From JAACFF01 sp963807975 (GTDB taxonomy: Bacteria > Chloroflexota > Anaerolineae > Promineifilales > Promineifilaceae): a DNA stretch of 64,000 nucleotides. The translations under genes and the position numbers were made by a program. Numbering within the stretch: position 1 is the stretch's first letter; every line of letters starts with the position of its first letter. The stretch covers positions 372,001-436,000 of the forward strand of contig CAWEDV010000001.1 of the NCBI GenBank assembly GCA_963807975.1, given 5' to 3'. A model generated the notes under the pieces. The model was not told the DNA's origin. It saw only the letters and a program-made list of their open reading frames with translations, and searched no databases. Below are positions 45,046 through 52,583 of this stretch, in pieces.

Positions 45046-45402
45046 CTAACTTTTAACTTCGACAATAAGGGTACGAGCTGCGCCCTGGTTGGTGTCATTG
45101 GCGCTGCCGTCCTGCGACCATGCTTTCACCCACAATGCGCCGTATAACTCAATGGGCAACTGATAGGCATTATCGACAGCGGGGCTTGTGATTTCCACGA
45201 TGGCGCCGTCTGAATCATAAAGCGGGTAGTAGGTTGCGCCCTGGGAGCTGGCGACCTTAAAGCCGATATTGGCGGCTGTCCAAGCGGCGGGCATCATCAA
45301 TTGGCCTCCGGCATAATCTTTCATGTCGAAAGCATCTGATTCTGCTTCTCCATTGGCGATAGTTAAGGATACAACTTTTGTGTGACGGTTGATTAAGGGC
45401 AT
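45046..45402 (-). CDS. Small phage structural protein
   Basis: 118 residues, not recognised. Strand-rich, beginning 'MPLINRHTKVVSLTIANGEAESDAFDMKDYAGGQLMMP' and closing 'GAARTLIVEVKS'. The pattern resembles small phage proteins that describe a beta-sandwich decoration. AGGAG lies about 7 bases upstream, and the LamG gene follows after 8 bases. Confidence 0.6.
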   Translation of the reverse strand: MPLINRHTKVVSLTIANGEAESDAFDMKDYAGGQLMMPAAWTAANIGFKVASSQGATYYPLYDSDGAIVEITSPAVDNAYQLPIELYGALWVKAWSQDGSANDTNQGAARTLIVEVKS

Positions 45403-45403
45403 T

Positions 45404-45607
45404 TTAAACTCCTAAGTAAACTGAAAATAGAAAATAAGCGCGAATCGGGACGAGAAATCTTGTTTGTTGTGAGCTATCGGTTTGTACATCTCTTTTTGTC
45501 TTACCGAAATATCCTTCAGGCAGTGTAGCATCTGTGTCATGTGCGCCACGGATTGACGGTCCGTATAGGCGCGTTATTGATAAACCGATCCGCGCTAAAA
45601 AAACAAT
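45404..45607 (-). CDS. Short phage-like reading frame lacking a standard start
   Basis: An open frame of about 67 codons on the minus strand reads '..VFLARIGLSITRLYGPSIR' then 'GAHDTDATLPEGYFGKTKRD..' and ends 'YFLFSVYLGV', one base before the next start. The composition looks protein-like and fills an otherwise empty 200-base gap. It has no ATG, GTG or TTG. The only early candidate is ATT at 45605-45607, overlapping the previous stop as TAATT. A run of seven T follows; one more T would put a TTG in frame. Could be a frameshifted gene. Confidence 0.3.
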   Translation of the reverse strand: MVFLARIGLSITRLYGPSIRGAHDTDATLPEGYFGKTKRDVQTDSSQQTRFLVPIRAYFLFSVYLGV

Positions 45608-45723
45608 TAACGATCAACAGACCACCAAAAATCATCAGGCCATGTGATAGGTGCGTTTAAGGCTTGATATACAGCATAGCCAACTGTGGAGATCAGCACG
45701 AAAGCTAAGAAAAATTCAATCAT
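45607..45723 (-). CDS. 38-residue membrane peptide in the phage operon
   Basis: 'MIEFFLAFVLISTVGYAVYQ' followed by 18 polar and Trp-rich residues ending 'DFWWSVDR'. A single membrane helix with no charges in its core; holin-like or spanin-like in size. GAGAGGG lies 8 bases before the ATG, and the start overlaps the end of the preceding gene by 8 bases, as is common for translationally coupled phage genes. Confidence 0.5.
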   Translation of the reverse strand: MIEFFLAFVLISTVGYAVYQALNAPITWPDDFWWSVDR

Positions 45724-46273
45724 CGGAATATCCCTCTCTTACGATACGGTGAGCGGTGACCGTCTCACGACTGGCGGTGATGCGCCAGATGATATCGACA
45801 AAATCCAAGTTGACGGTTAGCTGTTCATCAGGGCCGGGGGTTGGTGGGTCGGGTGGGTCGGGTGGATCTGTGCGGGGAACGATACGCACATCCTTGAATT
45901 CGGTATTTCCTGGGCCTGACCAGGCTCTTAAATCAACTCTAAGAAGTTTTACGCCTCCAGGAACGGTGAAATGATAGACAAACTGCTTAAAATCTTCCTC
46001 AATGCCGTTAATCTCGGCGACATTCTCAACAGAATCTAGCACCATACCGGGGACATTCTCCCACCAAGTAAGCAGGATAAAGCTTGCGGTTCCTTCCGGG
46101 CCGCTGCGTCTGGCCTGGGCCAGAATGGTGTATTGGTCCCCCTGTTTTAATGGTTCAAGGAAAGTACCAAGCCAGCGGCCACGATCATCAGGAGCATTGA
46201 CAATAGTCATTGTATCGTCGGACTGGATGAATTTTGGTTCTCCGCGATCAGTGTACGGTTTCCAGCTGATCAT
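45716..46273 (-). CDS. Phage protein with carbohydrate-binding-like beta-sandwich
   Basis: 185 residues. The first about 130 residues resemble a jelly-roll module: 'WLGTFLEPLKQGDQYTILAQARRS', 'FKQFVYHFTVPGGVKLLRVDLRAWSGPGNTEFKDVRIV'. It ends in the '..F.V..G...l.l.....g...f.d..v' signature common to CBM-like domains. A Pro/Asp/Thr hinge (about 133-148) links to a short C-terminal tail. Probably an appendage on the particle. It overlaps the preceding gene by 4 bases. Confidence 0.6.
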   Translation of the reverse strand: MISWKPYTDRGEPKFIQSDDTMTIVNAPDDRGRWLGTFLEPLKQGDQYTILAQARRSGPEGTASFILLTWWENVPGMVLDSVENVAEINGIEEDFKQFVYHFTVPGGVKLLRVDLRAWSGPGNTEFKDVRIVPRTDPPDPPDPPTPGPDEQLTVNLDFVDIIWRITASRETVTAHRIVREGYSDD

Positions 46274-46626
46274 AGCGTCTTCTCGTCATACTCTTGCAGG
46301 GCGGCGATCAGGACTGATTTCTTCATCTGGTAGCAGCCCTTGATACCTGCCAGAGCTGCCATATTGCGAAGTTCGGGAACCTTGTATTTGCTGTAGTTGG
46401 TTGGTGATGGTGGCGGAAGATCTTCGGTGGGTATGATTGGCTCGTCGGCCGGTGGTTCGGGTACTGGATCTGGGTCTGGTTCTCCAGGCGCCGGTATCAC
46501 ATTGGTGAATTTTTGAAAGCTATCGGTGATGATGGTGTATGTGCCTTCTCCATCGGGCCGACAGATCATTATATTATCGGGGTGTAGTTCAAGGGTAGTG
46601 GCAAGCCGAGTATGTAAGTGGGTCAT
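46270..46626 (-). CDS. Phage protein with C-terminal Rho-N/SAP-like module
   Basis: 118 residues. A short N-terminal part is followed by an extremely Pro/Asp/Glu-rich linker (about 45-80). The C-terminal 'YKVPELRNMAALAGIKGCY' then 'QMKKSVLIAALQEY' segment has the two-helix pattern of Rho N-terminal or SAP-type modules, often seen at the ends of phage capsid-associated proteins. Those modules bind nucleic acid, so it may contact DNA. An upstream hairpin (46648-46697) lies between it and the capsid genes. Confidence 0.6.
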   Translation of the reverse strand: MTHLHTRLATTLELHPDNIMICRPDGEGTYTIITDSFQKFTNVIPAPGEPDPDPVPEPPADEPIIPTEDLPPPSPTNYSKYKVPELRNMAALAGIKGCYQMKKSVLIAALQEYDEKTL

Positions 46627-46647
46627 TATTTAACCTCCAAAGAAAAG

Positions 46648-46697
46648 AGCCGGCACAAGCACAGTGATTCCGGTACTACTGGGCGCCTGCGCCGGCT
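46648..46697 (-). terminator. Hairpin between capsid and downstream phage genes (attenuator-like)
   Basis: Read leftward, AGCCGGCGCA (46697-46688) pairs with TGTGCCGGCT (46657-46648) over 10 positions with one G-U, then CTTTTCTTT follows. A second 7-bp GC-rich stem GCGGCGG / CCGCCGC lies just before it (46734-46704). Such hairpins after the major capsid genes of phages often reduce downstream transcription. Confidence 0.5.
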
Positions 46698-46741
46698 ATG
46701 AAAGCGGCGGGGAACGAGGGGATCAAGCCGCCGCGATCAGT

Positions 46742-47105
46742 CTAATAGGTGAACCAGAGATCTAGATTGAGATCGTCTACATCTCCGCCGGCGCCGCCAT
46801 CGTGATCAATGGTGATTTGAACTACGGTGTCTTTGGGGATGGCTGGGTATTGGGCGTCAACGAAATCGGACAATCCCCAATCCGTTGGGACTACCGGTTG
46901 CTCCGGTCAAGGTGACGCCATCCAGATAAGCATCTGGATCGGCTGCTGTGCCGATGTCGATGATACAGGTTGTGGTGTTGGCTGCATTGCCAGAAACGGC
47001 GACCAGCTGCATGTCAAAAGGCGCAACGAATTCGCGGAACTGATCGCCCGGCGTATCCAGGTACCAAGATAAAAGGATGCCGAAGTGTATGTAAGATCCT
47101 TGCAT
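46742..47105 (-). pseudogene. Frameshifted small phage structural protein (decoration-like)
   Basis: Starts 'MQGSYIHFGILLSWYLDTPG' at 47105 behind AAGGAGAA. After 'GATGSPNGLG' the frame runs into TGA. Removing one G from the GGGG run at about 46876 restores 'LSDFVDAQYPAIPKDTVVQI' through to 'DDLNLDLWFTY' and a TAG at 46742. The restored product would be about 120 residues. It lies directly after the capsid gene, where decoration or head-stabilising proteins are usually encoded. The lesion is real decay, a sequencing insertion, or less likely programmed. Confidence 0.6.
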
Positions 47106-47124
47106 TGTTTTCTCCTTGTAAAGT

Positions 47125-47192
47125 CGCAAGCTGGGAAGCTTACGCTACATATCAATTGCTGATGGGCGCAAGCTGGGAAGCTTACGCTACAT
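47125..47192. repeat. Pair of exact 26-bp direct repeats
   Basis: Identical copies at 47125-47150 and 47167-47192, start-to-start distance 42 bases. Each contains AAGCTGGGAAGCTT. The right copy encodes the last residues and stop of the capsid protein; the left copy is intergenic. This looks like a local duplication of the gene end. Confidence 0.85.
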
Positions 47193-47622
47193 TGCGTTTG
47201 CCGATGCCGCGGGGGCCGTTGACACCGACTGCGAACCAGTCGCGGACCTTGATAGGCATGACGTCATTGGTGAAGATAAGACCCTGGTTCTCGTCGGTTA
47301 CCGAATACAGCTCGGGAGCCGGGTGGCTGCCTCCGCCAGGAGCCTGGGCATAACTGATCTGAATGACGGGATAAACACGCGGATCGACCAGATAAGCATA
47401 ATTGTTGGCGTCGGTCCAATCCGGGACCACCAAAGGAATCGGACGCGGGTCAACGGGGCCTCTGTCTTCGGCTTCTGGTGTATATGTCGTTGGGACACCA
47501 TCACCATAGCCAAAGATAACCAAAGCGGCGTCGTAAAGTTCAGCAGGAACAAGGCAATATCTTGGGGAATACCGCCAGACTCTTGGAACTATTAACCTCC
47601 GCGTGTTCAAAACACTCCGCAC
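47182..47622 (-). pseudogene. Major capsid protein, C-terminal segment (frameshifted)
   Basis: The third frame of the broken capsid gene. Homologous sequence begins at about 47569 with 'PRYCLVPAELYDAALVIFGYGDG' and runs through 'PRPIPLVVPDWTDANNYAYLVDP' and 'TNDVMPIKVRDWFAVGVNGPRGIGKRNVA' to the stop. These are hallmark C-terminal features of Mu/HK97-like capsid proteins of this type. Codons before 47569 in this frame are not homologous and no ribosome site is present. One extra C in the CCCC run near 47567 breaks the frame from the preceding segment. Confidence 0.75.
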
Positions 47623-48052
47623 GTATGACGCGCCACTCGGCTTGACTGAGTGCGGTTGTGCCTATGTTGCTGTGGTTGGCATGGAAAAGAGCAGTAGCAT
47701 CGGTTGCTAATGTTGGTCCTACGCCAGCATTGGCGGTGAAGATGGCGCTAACGGCTGCCGATCGCGTACGAACGGCGCTGGTTGCCAAAGCGCGAGGAAC
47801 GGCTTGAATTTGAACAATGGCGCTGTTACGGATCATCTCCAGCGTGATCCCTACATAACCACCTTTCTTGTCAAAGGCTGCCGTTTCTTTTTCATCGTCA
47901 ACAGTCAATTCCGTGTAAGCAGCACCCTCGGCCACAGTGGGTAGATTGCCAACCCCGCCCCAGGTGATGAACTTCATATCCTGCACCGAACCATCATTCG
48001 GCGTGGGGACAGCAACTTCCTCGAACCATCGCCAGAACCTAAGATGGCTCAT
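47540..48052 (-). pseudogene. Major capsid protein, middle segment (frameshifted)
   Basis: Second frame of the capsid gene, reading '..MSHLRFWRWFEEVAVPTPND', 'DMKFITWGGVGNLPTVAEGAAY', 'KKGGYVGITLEMIRNSAIVQI', 'LATSAVRTRSAAVSAIF', 'ALFHANHSNIGTTALSQAEW' and 'CFEHAEVNSSKSLAVFPK'. The sequence then continues in the next frame as 'RYCLVPAEL..'. The order is exactly that of one uninterrupted capsid protein. It joins the upstream segment by deleting one base in the CCCAAA stretch near 48051. Confidence 0.75.
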
Positions 48053-49253
48053 TTGGGACTGGTACGACCTTATTCATAGCATCGACGGCCATATTGGCTA
48101 GAGTAGTCGTATTGGCGCTGGCCAGTGTTACACGATCACGTTGGAACACACCTTGGAAAGCAGAATCACCAGTGAGAGCAACATAGAGCTGATCTAAACG
48201 GCGATAATTAGTTGGGGGAAGCGGCGTTCCTTCTACACCAAAGAACCAATCGACATGAGATTGAAGATTCTCAATTGGATCCTTCACATAGATCCAGGGT
48301 CGTTCTCCCAGATCAATGACTTCCTCTTTATCCAGGGCTTGCAGTTCTTCTCTAGCATCCTGGATGGCCTTGTGTAGATCATCGGGCGTTTCATACCTAT
48401 TGCGGCTGAGTCGTTTGATGATCGGTTCGGGTAGACCTGAATTGTTGAGAATCGTTCTCATACCATGCTGGGCGACTTCATCACTCCAGGCATCGGCTCG
48501 GGCCGCGTGTTGGGCAGCTAAAGCCTCTTGTTCCTCGGCGATCTTCTCGGCTTCCTCTGCAAACAAAGTAGCACGTTCCTTCGCCTTTTCAACGGTGACA
48601 GCAGTTTCTTTTTCTGCCGTCTGGACTTGGTCAGACATTTGGTTACCTCCGTCTGATAGGGCCGACAGGGCTTCTAAGATTCTGCCATCTGCGGCGGGGA
48701 AAAAAACGATATCGGCACTTTCAATCTGCTTAAAAGAAGCGACGTGCCGTTCACCAGATGTGGTATTTTTCCACCTGGGATAAAAAACAAGAGATACGCC
48801 GACATCGGGCGCGTGTGGTCCTGCGGCAAGAATTTGATCAAGCCGGTCTATTATCGGGCGTGTATCGTCGGTGACATAAGCAGACAACGTTGCAGTAGCC
48901 GATTGTGTGGAGCTATCAAAAGAAGCGGAGTGCCATGATCCTAGGAGATTGCGGATCGATGGCTGTGAGGAAGAGTGATCGACGAAACAAGCAAGACCCT
49001 CAAATAGACCGGCATTGACACCATCGTGGATAGCTTCGGGAGTAACAAATAGATCAGTCGGTTCATTAAGCAAATTACGAGTAAAGCCGGCACGAATCAT
49101 ACGACCATGATATTCGCGGGTTTTTTTAGTAGTGGCTCGTAACTTAATAGGATGAAACGTGACAGCAAAGCGATCAGATTCCGCGGCCGCGGCCGCGCCA
49201 TTATCACCATCAAGAATATCTTCCGCTAAATCAAGAGGTTCTTTGTCGGCCAT
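48039..49253 (-). CDS. Prohead protease-scaffold-capsid fusion, N-terminal part
   Basis: 404 residues. Residues about 20-190 form a prohead-protease-like domain ('YHGRMIRAGFTRNLLNEPTDLFVTPEAI', 'LACFVDHSSSQPSI', 'DVGVSLVFYP', 'IVFFPAADGRILEALSAL'). About 195-265 is a Glu/Ala-rich scaffold-like coiled coil. The remainder is the N-terminal part of the capsid protein ('RNRYETPDDLHKAIQDAREEL ... ALTGDSAFQGVFQRDRVTLA'). A frameshift near 48051 ends it; the capsid continues in two further frames down to 47182. ATG 49253 has GGAG 8 bases upstream and overlaps the portal gene end by 23 bases. Confidence 0.75.
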   Translation of the reverse strand: MADKEPLDLAEDILDGDNGAAAAAESDRFAVTFHPIKLRATTKKTREYHGRMIRAGFTRNLLNEPTDLFVTPEAIHDGVNAGLFEGLACFVDHSSSQPSIRNLLGSWHSASFDSSTQSATATLSAYVTDDTRPIIDRLDQILAAGPHAPDVGVSLVFYPRWKNTTSGERHVASFKQIESADIVFFPAADGRILEALSALSDGGNQMSDQVQTAEKETAVTVEKAKERATLFAEEAEKIAEEQEALAAQHAARADAWSDEVAQHGMRTILNNSGLPEPIIKRLSRNRYETPDDLHKAIQDAREELQALDKEEVIDLGERPWIYVKDPIENLQSHVDWFFGVEGTPLPPTNYRRLDQLYVALTGDSAFQGVFQRDRVTLASANTTTLANMAVDAMNKVVPVPNEPS

Positions 49254-50643
49254 TGGTTGCACTCCGTTTGCTGATAGTAGATAAAGTGGAAGTTTGTGAA
49301 TCTGGTTTGGAAGTTTGTGAATCTGGTTCGGATATATCAGGCTCCGCAGCCTCATTCATAATCGCATCCAAGACATCATCATCTTGCGGTTCACCCGCAA
49401 ACTTCAATAATAAGCGAAGTAAGGTGCGGCGTAAGGTTGGGGAATTGGGGTAGTGTTGTTGGAGAGAGTCGAAGGCATTGGATAGATTTTCAGTGGCCTG
49501 GGCTAAGATGGTATTGTCTGTTTTGGTGACGTCGGGCATGTTGGTTGTAAAGAGATTCTTGTAATTATTTTCATTCATATCGGGCCAAATCTCTGGATGG
49601 GCCTGTGAAGCTCTTAAATAGGCCTGGAACGTAATATCTTGCAGCATCCATACAAAGTAATTCTGCCTTCTTGTTAAGTGTCTTTCTGCTGGTTCTTGCA
49701 TGGCCTGGGCTGTGGCTAGATTGACATCCTGGGCCTCGCCGCGCCAGTGTGGCGGATAACCAGAACCGGCGTCGATCATATTCCTGACTGCTTTAAGGTC
49801 TGGAGCTGCATCGGCACCGCGCAGAACAGGGCTTTTCGTTTCCCAACTTTCACTCTCATCATGCACTATGACGCTGCCGGCCTCGGGTGGATTGCGGTAC
49901 TGTTCTGCTTTCTCTGCTACTCTGTTTCGGGGAACTGTAACCAACCAAAGAAATAACCTGGACCCCCAATGAAAGCGAACCCTATCCTCAAGCATACGAG
50001 AATAGCGCAGCAACCAGGGCAAGATAGTAGAAAGATCTGATTCACCAAAGAGAGCACCAAGGGGACGATTGATATGATAGTGGAGAGCGACAGCACGATA
50101 GCGATAATTTCTAGTGTAGTGCGGCGTGACCCAGCGTTTAGGTTGCGTCGGATCATCTGTATTCTGGATGATTGCTACTTCACGCTCCCAGTCTGTGGAT
50201 TTAGTTTCAATGTCCTGTACCTGATCTTTCGTTAAGAATCTAAGGCGGCTGATTCCTGTATGTCTTTCACGAAACAATATCGGGAACAAATCTCCTGAGC
50301 GTGCCAGTTCCTCCGCCATTCCTTCTAAGCGCAGTTCTATATGATTCTCGGGATGGTTCCAAAAAGAGTCGATGAAGCGTTGGAGGTCTTTATTAGGGCT
50401 GGTAAGCGTGATGCCGCTGCTAACGGTGTAATCCGTAGTGATCTGGATGATACGCCAGGCCATCGGATTCTTACGCCAGGCGGTGAGCGCATTGTCATAC
50501 TGTTCCTGAATATCACCAGCGTCCCGATCGTGCCGACCGCCACCCATTGACTTCCAGTATTTATCTCCGGTTAGATTGGCCGATATTGCAAGTTGTTCCC
50601 TGCCTCCAACTAACCAAAGGGCGAAGCGTTGAATAGGGTTCAT
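49231..50643 (-). CDS. Phage portal protein
   Basis: 470 residues. The N-terminal 'YDNALTAWRKNPMAWRIIQITTDYTVSSG' and 'MAEELARSGDLFPILFRERHTGISRLRFL', plus 'LHYHINRPLGALFGESDLSTILPWL', are the recognisable portal core. The stretch 'IDAGSGYPPHWRGEAQDVNLATAQAMQEPAERHLTRRQ' is a conserved portal region of this subfamily. It forms the dodecameric DNA gate of the head. The C-terminal tail has a 7-residue tandem repeat 'PDSQTS.' from a 21-bp duplication. It directly precedes the protease-capsid gene, the standard head order, but no terminase lies upstream. Confidence 0.9.
   Translation of the reverse strand: MNPIQRFALWLVGGREQLAISANLTGDKYWKSMGGGRHDRDAGDIQEQYDNALTAWRKNPMAWRIIQITTDYTVSSGITLTSPNKDLQRFIDSFWNHPENHIELRLEGMAEELARSGDLFPILFRERHTGISRLRFLTKDQVQDIETKSTDWEREVAIIQNTDDPTQPKRWVTPHYTRNYRYRAVALHYHINRPLGALFGESDLSTILPWLLRYSRMLEDRVRFHWGSRLFLWLVTVPRNRVAEKAEQYRNPPEAGSVIVHDESESWETKSPVLRGADAAPDLKAVRNMIDAGSGYPPHWRGEAQDVNLATAQAMQEPAERHLTRRQNYFVWMLQDITFQAYLRASQAHPEIWPDMNENNYKNLFTTNMPDVTKTDNTILAQATENLSNAFDSLQQHYPNSPTLRRTLLRLLLKFAGEPQDDDVLDAIMNEAAEPDISEPDSQTSKPDSQTSTLSTISKRSATNGRQRTS
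49288..49329 (-). repeat. 21-bp tandem duplication in the portal gene
   Basis: Two head-to-tail copies (49288-49308 and 49309-49329) differing at the last base. Encodes a repeated PDSQTS-containing heptapeptide in the disordered portal tail. Confidence 0.85.
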
Positions 50644-50894
50644 TATTCTTCACAACCCTGGGCGATAGCGGCAGCTTTAACCTTTCCTCTAGATTCTATG
50701 TAAGCGTAGTTAACGATAGCAAGGACAACGGGAATAACGGCGACAGCCAGAGCTTGAACGAGAGACAACCATAGCTCCTGGTTTTCTGCTTTGATGTAAC
50801 CGTAGGCAGCAAGGACAGCAAGGACAGCGCCGGCTATGTTGACGGTAGCTGTGAGCCAGAACTCAGATGTATGGATACCAGATTTAGGATTCAT
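50643..50894 (-). CDS. Small two-helix membrane protein, holin-like
   Basis: 83 residues from ATG 50894, with AGGAG 11 bases upstream. Helix one is 'WLTATVNIAGAVLAVLAAYGYI' and helix two 'LWLSLVQALAVAVIPVVLAIVNYAYI', with a short basic C-terminus 'ESRGKVKAAAIAQG'. Size, two helices and position at the head of a phage operon suggest a holin or a pore-type protein. Its stop overlaps the portal start (one-base overlap). The frame continues upstream to 51047 without support. Confidence 0.65.
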   Translation of the reverse strand: MNPKSGIHTSEFWLTATVNIAGAVLAVLAAYGYIKAENQELWLSLVQALAVAVIPVVLAIVNYAYIESRGKVKAAAIAQGCEE

Positions 50895-51071
50895 GGTCTT
50901 TATTGCTCCTAGATTCACATAACAAGGTAATAGCGGGTTCTTTGGTGAACCTACGAGCAGACAGCGGCAAAGACAGGCAAGGAGTTGGTTAGGGATAATA
51001 CGGCCGTCTGCTCGCAGGCCTTGCTCTGAGGGGGAGGCTCCCATCACCCAGAGCGAACGAACTCAATTCGC

Positions 51072-51110
51072 ATTTTAGATAGCACATATGTTCTTGTCAA
51101 CAACAAGAAC
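51072..51110 (-). promoter_or_regulatory. Promoter with overlapping palindromic operator for the phage operon
   Basis: Read leftward: TTGACA (51100-51095), a 17-base spacer, TAAAAT (51077-51072). The perfect inverted repeat GTTCTTGT-N5-ACAAGAAC (51090-51110) overlaps the -35 box, the classic position for a repressor. The leader to the first start (50894) is about 170 bases and contains a 9-bp stem CGAGCAGAC / GTCTGCTCG (50954-50962, 51006-51014). Confidence 0.75.
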
Positions 51111-51215
51111 AAGCCCAAACGAAAGGTTTGTCAGGTGAGTTCAGAATCTAAACCAAGAAGGTTTAATTTTTGCGGGGAATGGTTCACTCTTTCATAGCGA
51201 ACCAGGACAAACAGC

Positions 51216-51428
51216 CTACTCTTCTTCCTCAGTCATTGAGAACTGGTCTAAATGCGCCAGCAGATCCTCCACCGTGGCGATAACCGCCTCATCCACCGTC
51301 GTGTAATCGCAGCTCTCGCAAACCCAGGTTGGTACATCTTCAAGACGCAGTTCCTGTCCACCATCCATCTGGACGATATAGGCCATATCTTCTTCAATCA
51401 TCGGCGCTTTGCAATAAGGACATTTCAT
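51216..51428 (-). CDS. YgiT-type zinc-finger protein
   Basis: About 70 residues from ATG 51428. Two Cys pairs, 'MKCPYCKAPM' and 'WVCESCDYTTVDEAV', form the YgiT-type zinc ribbon found in the N-terminal half of MqsA-like antitoxins and in stand-alone small proteins. No helix-turn-helix and no toxin gene lie next to it. AAGGTG stands 10 bases before this ATG; a longer version from 51482 is possible. Confidence 0.75.
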   Translation of the reverse strand: MKCPYCKAPMIEEDMAYIVQMDGGQELRLEDVPTWVCESCDYTTVDEAVIATVEDLLAHLDQFSMTEEEE

Positions 51429-51572
51429 GTCAATTTTCACCTTAATAAAACTGGTTGGCTTCCCCATGTTTTCGACTGACATCGCTGTACATGGACGACA
51501 ACAATAGCCCTATATTTGCGGCGTCGCGATATATTTCCGGCCAGATAATTCAATATCACAGATAATCCTCCG

Positions 51573-52439
51573 CTATTTATTCGGCAAACTTGCCGGCAAT
51601 TGAGGGATACCGAGTTCAGCACAAAGCTGGTCAAAACCAGGACCCGCCCCCCGCCAAAGCAAATCGTGCAGATCTTCACCCAATGGCACATCTATACGAA
51701 GCGTCGTCAGGCTACGGAAGAGAAGTGCTTCATCCATTTGCGAAAAAAGATTCTCCGCCAAGCGCTTCGCCCGGCCCGCGGAGATATTCCACATGCCCGT
51801 ATCCCGCGGAATCGCCTCAATATGATGATATTGGTTCAATAGTGTCGCCGACGACTTGGCGCCCCATGTCGCTATACCGGGAATGCCATCCGCGGAATCA
51901 CCAACCAAAGCCAGCCAATCAGGAATAGAACCTGGAGCAACCCCATACTTATCCACAACCGCCGCCTCATCATAGACAATTTCCCGCCGCCGGTCCCAGC
52001 AAACAATCTTCTCGCCATCAACAAGCTGGGCCAGATCCTTATCCGGCGAACAGATTACAATCTGCTCCACCTCGGGCAGTTTGCAAAAACGAACCGCAGC
52101 CGTGGCGATGGCGTCGTCCGCCTCAAACTCCACCATGGGCCAGACCGTTACACCCAAACCAGCCACCGCCTCTTCAGCCAGTGAGAATTGTGCGAAAAGA
52201 TCAGCGTTGATGCCCGCTCCCGTCTTATATCCGGCATAGAGATCATTTCGAAAGGACTCGACGACATGGTCAAAGGCGCAGGCCACATGAGTCACATCCT
52301 CATTGGCCAGCAGCGAAATAAGGCTGCGCAGTAGACCAACCGTCGCCCCCACTTCTCGGCCGTCTGGCGCCTGCCTCGGCGGTGGCCCATAAAAACTGCG
52401 AAACAACTCGTAAGTGCCGTCAATAAGATGTATCTTCAT
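51573..52439 (-). CDS. Stand-alone 5'-3' exonuclease (FEN, DNA polymerase I N-domain-like)
   Basis: 288 residues. Metal-binding acids are visible in 'IHLIDGTYELFRSFY', 'HVACAFDH', 'FEADDAIATAA', 'VICSPDKDLAQLV' and 'GDSADGIPGIATWGAKSS', the last being the helix-hairpin-helix entry. Such enzymes remove RNA primers or 5' flaps during replication and repair. No polymerase domain follows, so it is the isolated exonuclease. It lies downstream of an aminotransferase gene in a tightly packed leftward group. Confidence 0.92.
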   Translation of the reverse strand: MKIHLIDGTYELFRSFYGPPPRQAPDGREVGATVGLLRSLISLLANEDVTHVACAFDHVVESFRNDLYAGYKTGAGINADLFAQFSLAEEAVAGLGVTVWPMVEFEADDAIATAAVRFCKLPEVEQIVICSPDKDLAQLVDGEKIVCWDRRREIVYDEAAVVDKYGVAPGSIPDWLALVGDSADGIPGIATWGAKSSATLLNQYHHIEAIPRDTGMWNISAGRAKRLAENLFSQMDEALLFRSLTTLRIDVPLGEDLHDLLWRGAGPGFDQLCAELGIPQLPASLPNK

Positions 52440-52572
52440 AGTTAAATCCCTCAGTCTTATAGATCCATAACCAATCGATCTTATGACCAGAGCGAATGCG
52501 CTCCGTACGGTCGATTTCGCCTACTCTTGCTTCCGCACTCGCTTCCATCCAGCGCAGCGCTAGTTCATTCAA
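52420..52572 (-). CDS. Possible 50-residue protein between aminotransferase and exonuclease
   Basis: Open frame from TTG 52572 reading 'MNELALRWMEASAEARVGEI', then 'DRTERIRSGHKIDWLWIYKT', then 'EGFNYEDTSY'. AAAGGGTGA lies about 5 bases upstream. It starts 12 bases after the aminotransferase stop and overlaps the exonuclease start by 20 bases, filling the only gap in the operon. No family recognised. Could be a chance frame; the ribosome site and packing argue for a gene. Confidence 0.35.
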   Translation of the reverse strand: MNELALRWMEASAEARVGEIDRTERIRSGHKIDWLWIYKTEGFNYEDTSY

Positions 52573-52583
52573 TCAATCACCCT

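Larger units (their letters stand above)
40884..51110 (-). mobile_element. Phage-derived structural operon (incomplete prophage or domesticated module)
   Basis: A run of about fourteen leftward genes with tight spacing and several 4-base ATGA overlaps. Order of transcription: small membrane protein, portal, protease-capsid fusion, a small structural protein, several short proteins, two LamG-like proteins, M23 lysin, adaptor-like protein, terminal structural protein. They are driven from a near-consensus promoter at 51072-51100. No large terminase, tape measure, tail sheath or tube, integrase, repressor or replication gene was found, and no flanking direct repeats were spotted. The capsid region has frameshifts. 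The boundaries given are those of the first and last recognisable elements, not proven attachment sites. Confidence 0.75.

Noticed and set aside
49181..49200. GCGGCCGC occurring twice in overlap in the protease-capsid gene
   Set aside because: Encodes a short poly-Ala run; it looks like cloning sites but is explained by alanine codons.
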